Position numbers and translations under genes: made by a program
Notes under the pieces: model-generated
Databases searched by the model: none
What the model was told of the DNA's origin: nothing
The model's input: the letters and a program-made list of their open reading frames with translations, nothing else
Shown: positions 14,935 through 16,820 of the stretch, one piece after another
Layout: every line of letters begins with the position of its first letter
How positions within the stretch are numbered: position 1 is the stretch's first letter
Source of the DNA: an uncultured Oscillospiraceae bacterium
Lineage (GTDB): Bacteria > Bacillota_A > Clostridia > Oscillospirales > Oscillospiraceae
Length of the DNA: 16,820 nt
Reading direction: 5' to 3'
Assembly (NCBI GenBank): GCA_900757695.1
Contig: CAAEOU010000084.1
Coordinates: 1-16,820, forward strand

Positions 14935-16820
14935 ATGTTTGATTATATCCGTGTTTCCTGCTGCGTTCCGGCCATTGCGGTGGCGGATGTACAGGGCAAC
15001 GGGGAAAAGATAAAGGCGCAGCTGAAGACAGCGGCGGAGCAGGGCAGCACGCTGGCAGTATTTCCGGAGCTGTGCCTGACCGGCTATACCTGTCAGGATC
15101 TGTTTTTCCAGAGAAGCTTGCAGACGGCCTGCGCAGAGGTTCTCGGTGAGCTGGAAAAGCTCACCGGACGGCTGCATATCACGGCGGTGGTGGGCGCACC
15201 CCTGCGAATCCGGGGGCAGCTTTTTAACTGCGCTGTGGTAATCGCCAATGGGCGGATCGCCGGGATCGTACCGAAGACCTATATGCCCAACTATGGAGAG
15301 TTCTATGAAAAACGCTGGTTTTCCACCGGCGAGGATCTGAGACGGCTGCCCGATGATACTGTGACCCGGGGGGAGCTGGGCCTTCGGGGGGAGCAGGCAG
15401 ACTGCATTCCGGTTTCCGTTGATCGCTGCTTTGCCACGGCGGACGGGATCCGCTTCGGCATTGAGCTCTGTGAGGATCTCTGGACACCTCTGCCGCCCAG
15501 TACGGCCCTGTGCCTTGGCGGCGCAGAGGTGATCTTGAACCTCTCGGCCAGCAATGAGACCATTGCAAAGCGGGAATACCGGCGGCAGCTGGTTTCTCAG
15601 CAGTCGGCCCGCTGCCTCTGCGGCTACGTCTATGTGTCCGCCGGGGAGACGGAATCCACCCAGGATCTGGTGTTCTCCGGCCACAGCATGATCGCAGAAA
15701 ACGGTTCGATTTTGGCAGAAAACCGGAAGCTTCTGGATACGGATTATGTACTGACCATGGATCTGGACTTGGGCCGGATCCGGGCAGACCGAACCAAGAA
15801 TCGGAGCTTTGCAGACTGTGCAAGGATCAACGGCGGCGGACTGGATATGGATATTCAGTTGGAAGATGGGCCGGAGGGGGCGCAGCGGCCCATCATCTAC
15901 AGTGACGGCGCACTCCATCCTGTGTCCAAGCTGCCCTTTGTGCCCTCCAGCCGGTCAGACCGTCAGCAGCGCTGCCGGGATATCTTCACCATGCAGGTGA
16001 CGGGACTGAAAAAGCGGCTGACGGTGACGGGAAGTAAGGCGGTGATCGGTGTATCCGGGGGACTGGATTCCACCCTTGCGCTGCTGGTGGCGGTAGAGGC
16101 TATGCGGCAGATGAACCGCCCGGTGACGGATGTGGTGGGCATCACCATGCCCTGCTTTGGCACCACAGACCGCACCTACAACAACTCGCTGGAACTGATG
16201 AAGACCCTTGGAGTCACCTCTGTGACCATTCCCATTGCAGATGCAGTGGAGCAGCACTTCCGGGATATCGGCCATGACAAGGCGGTGACGGATCTGACCT
16301 TCGAAAATTCTCAGGCCAGAGAGCGGACACAGGTGCTCATGGACTATGCCGGAAAGGTGGGGGGACTGGTAGTCGGTACCGGCGACCTCTCGGAGCTGGC
16401 GCTGGGCTGGTGCACCTATAATGCTGACCACATGAGCATGTACGGCGTCAATGCGTCCATTCCCAAGACGCTGATCCGCTGGATGATTGATGCGCTGGTG
16501 GAATATGAGATCTTCCCGGACAGCACGGCGGTGCTGCGGGATGTGCTGGATACGCCCATCAGCCCGGAGCTGCTGCCCCCCGATGAAAACGGAAAGATCG
16601 CCCAGCAGACCGAGAGCATTGTTGGCCCCTATGCCCTCCACGATTTCTTCCTGTACTATGTATTGCGGTTCGGCTTTGCGCCGGAAAAGATCTATGATCT
16701 GGCCTGCCGGGCCTTTGCCGGGGATTTTGATGGGGAGACCATCAAAAAATGGCTGAAGAACTTCTACCGCCGATTCGTGACCCAGCAGTTCAAGCGCAGC
16801 TGTCTGCCCGATGGGGTCAA
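14935..16820 (+). CDS. nadE: Glutamine-dependent NAD+ synthetase (partial, 3' end outside window)
   Basis: This is the last step of NAD synthesis: nicotinic acid adenine dinucleotide is amidated with ATP, using ammonia released from glutamine by the N-terminal domain. The frame is open from ATG to the window end, 628 codons, probably lacking only some 20 residues. The N-terminal nitrilase-type glutaminase has the triad Glu45 (FPELCLTGYTC), Lys114 (VPKTYMPNYGEFYE) and Cys179 (GIELCEDLW). The C-terminal synthetase domain has the ATP PP-loop SGGLDS at 374-379, then FENSQARERTQVL and GTGDLSELALGW. RBS GGTGAAGG precedes the ATG. It has its own promoter and is not joined to the upstream regulator pair. 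The identification is secure. Confidence 0.97.
   Translation, partial: MFDYIRVSCCVPAIAVADVQGNGEKIKAQLKTAAEQGSTLAVFPELCLTGYTCQDLFFQRSLQTACAEVLGELEKLTGRLHITAVVGAPLRIRGQLFNCAVVIANGRIAGIVPKTYMPNYGEFYEKRWFSTGEDLRRLPDDTVTRGELGLRGEQADCIPVSVDRCFATADGIRFGIELCEDLWTPLPPSTALCLGGAEVILNLSASNETIAKREYRRQLVSQQSARCLCGYVYVSAGETESTQDLVFSGHSMIAENGSILAENRKLLDTDYVLTMDLDLGRIRADRTKNRSFADCARINGGGLDMDIQLEDGPEGAQRPIIYSDGALHPVSKLPFVPSSRSDRQQRCRDIFTMQVTGLKKRLTVTGSKAVIGVSGGLDSTLALLVAVEAMRQMNRPVTDVVGITMPCFGTTDRTYNNSLELMKTLGVTSVTIPIADAVEQHFRDIGHDKAVTDLTFENSQARERTQVLMDYAGKVGGLVVGTGDLSELALGWCTYNADHMSMYGVNASIPKTLIRWMIDALVEYEIFPDSTAVLRDVLDTPISPELLPPDENGKIAQQTESIVGPYALHDFFLYYVLRFGFAPEKIYDLACRAFAGDFDGETIKKWLKNFYRRFVTQQFKRSCLPDGV

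Overview
The window is chromosomal DNA from a GC-rich Gram-positive anaerobe, most likely a Clostridia member of the Oscillospiraceae/Ruminococcaceae type. That placement is inferred from strong AGGAGG-type ribosome binding sites, a T-box leader, the rpsO-pnp order, an XRE/DUF3169 pair and a glutamine-hydrolysing NadE. No rRNA, tRNA, CRISPR array, insertion sequence or phage gene is visible.

Layout. (1) Bases 26-3799, minus strand: a short GT4 glycosyltransferase/PlsC acyltransferase chimera, then rpsO (S15) from its own promoter with a structured leader, a hairpin, and pnp (PNPase) with a long stem in its leader. (2) Bases 3973-11568, plus strand: a complete branched-chain amino acid operon. 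A near-consensus promoter and a T-box riboswitch (probable leucine specifier CTC) are followed by ilvB1-ilvN1-ilvB2-ilvN2-ilvC, an intercistronic terminator-like hairpin, and ilvD. The two acetolactate synthase pairs are divergent paralogues. IlvB2 is canonical, while IlvB1 has substitutions at substrate-selecting positions. (3) Bases 11708-13676: an ECF sigma factor overlapping a DUF4179-like membrane protein (probable anti-sigma), then a small three-helix membrane protein with its own promoter. (4) Bases 13752-14811: an XRE regulator overlapping a DUF3169 membrane protein, preceded by two matched inverted repeats on the promoter. (5) Bases 14876-16820: promoter and nearly complete nadE, cut by the window end.

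How the genes work together: the ilv cluster takes pyruvate and 2-ketobutyrate through acetolactate synthase (IlvBN), ketol-acid reductoisomerase (IlvC) and dihydroxy-acid dehydratase (IlvD) to the 2-keto acids of valine, isoleucine and leucine. Charged tRNA feeds back through the T-box and amino acids feed back through the ACT subunits. rpsO-pnp links ribosome assembly with RNA decay. The two small regulator/membrane-protein modules look like self-controlled envelope or stress switches.

The most unusual item is the chimera at 2801-3799. The front half of a GT4 glycosyltransferase is joined in frame to the back half of a PlsC acyltransferase, and both halves lack their key catalytic or binding parts. 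It is either a real deletion fusion or an assembly collapse. Other points of interest are the specialised IlvB1/IlvN1 pair, the twin operators at 13752-13803, and the RNA structures ahead of rpsO, pnp and ilvD.
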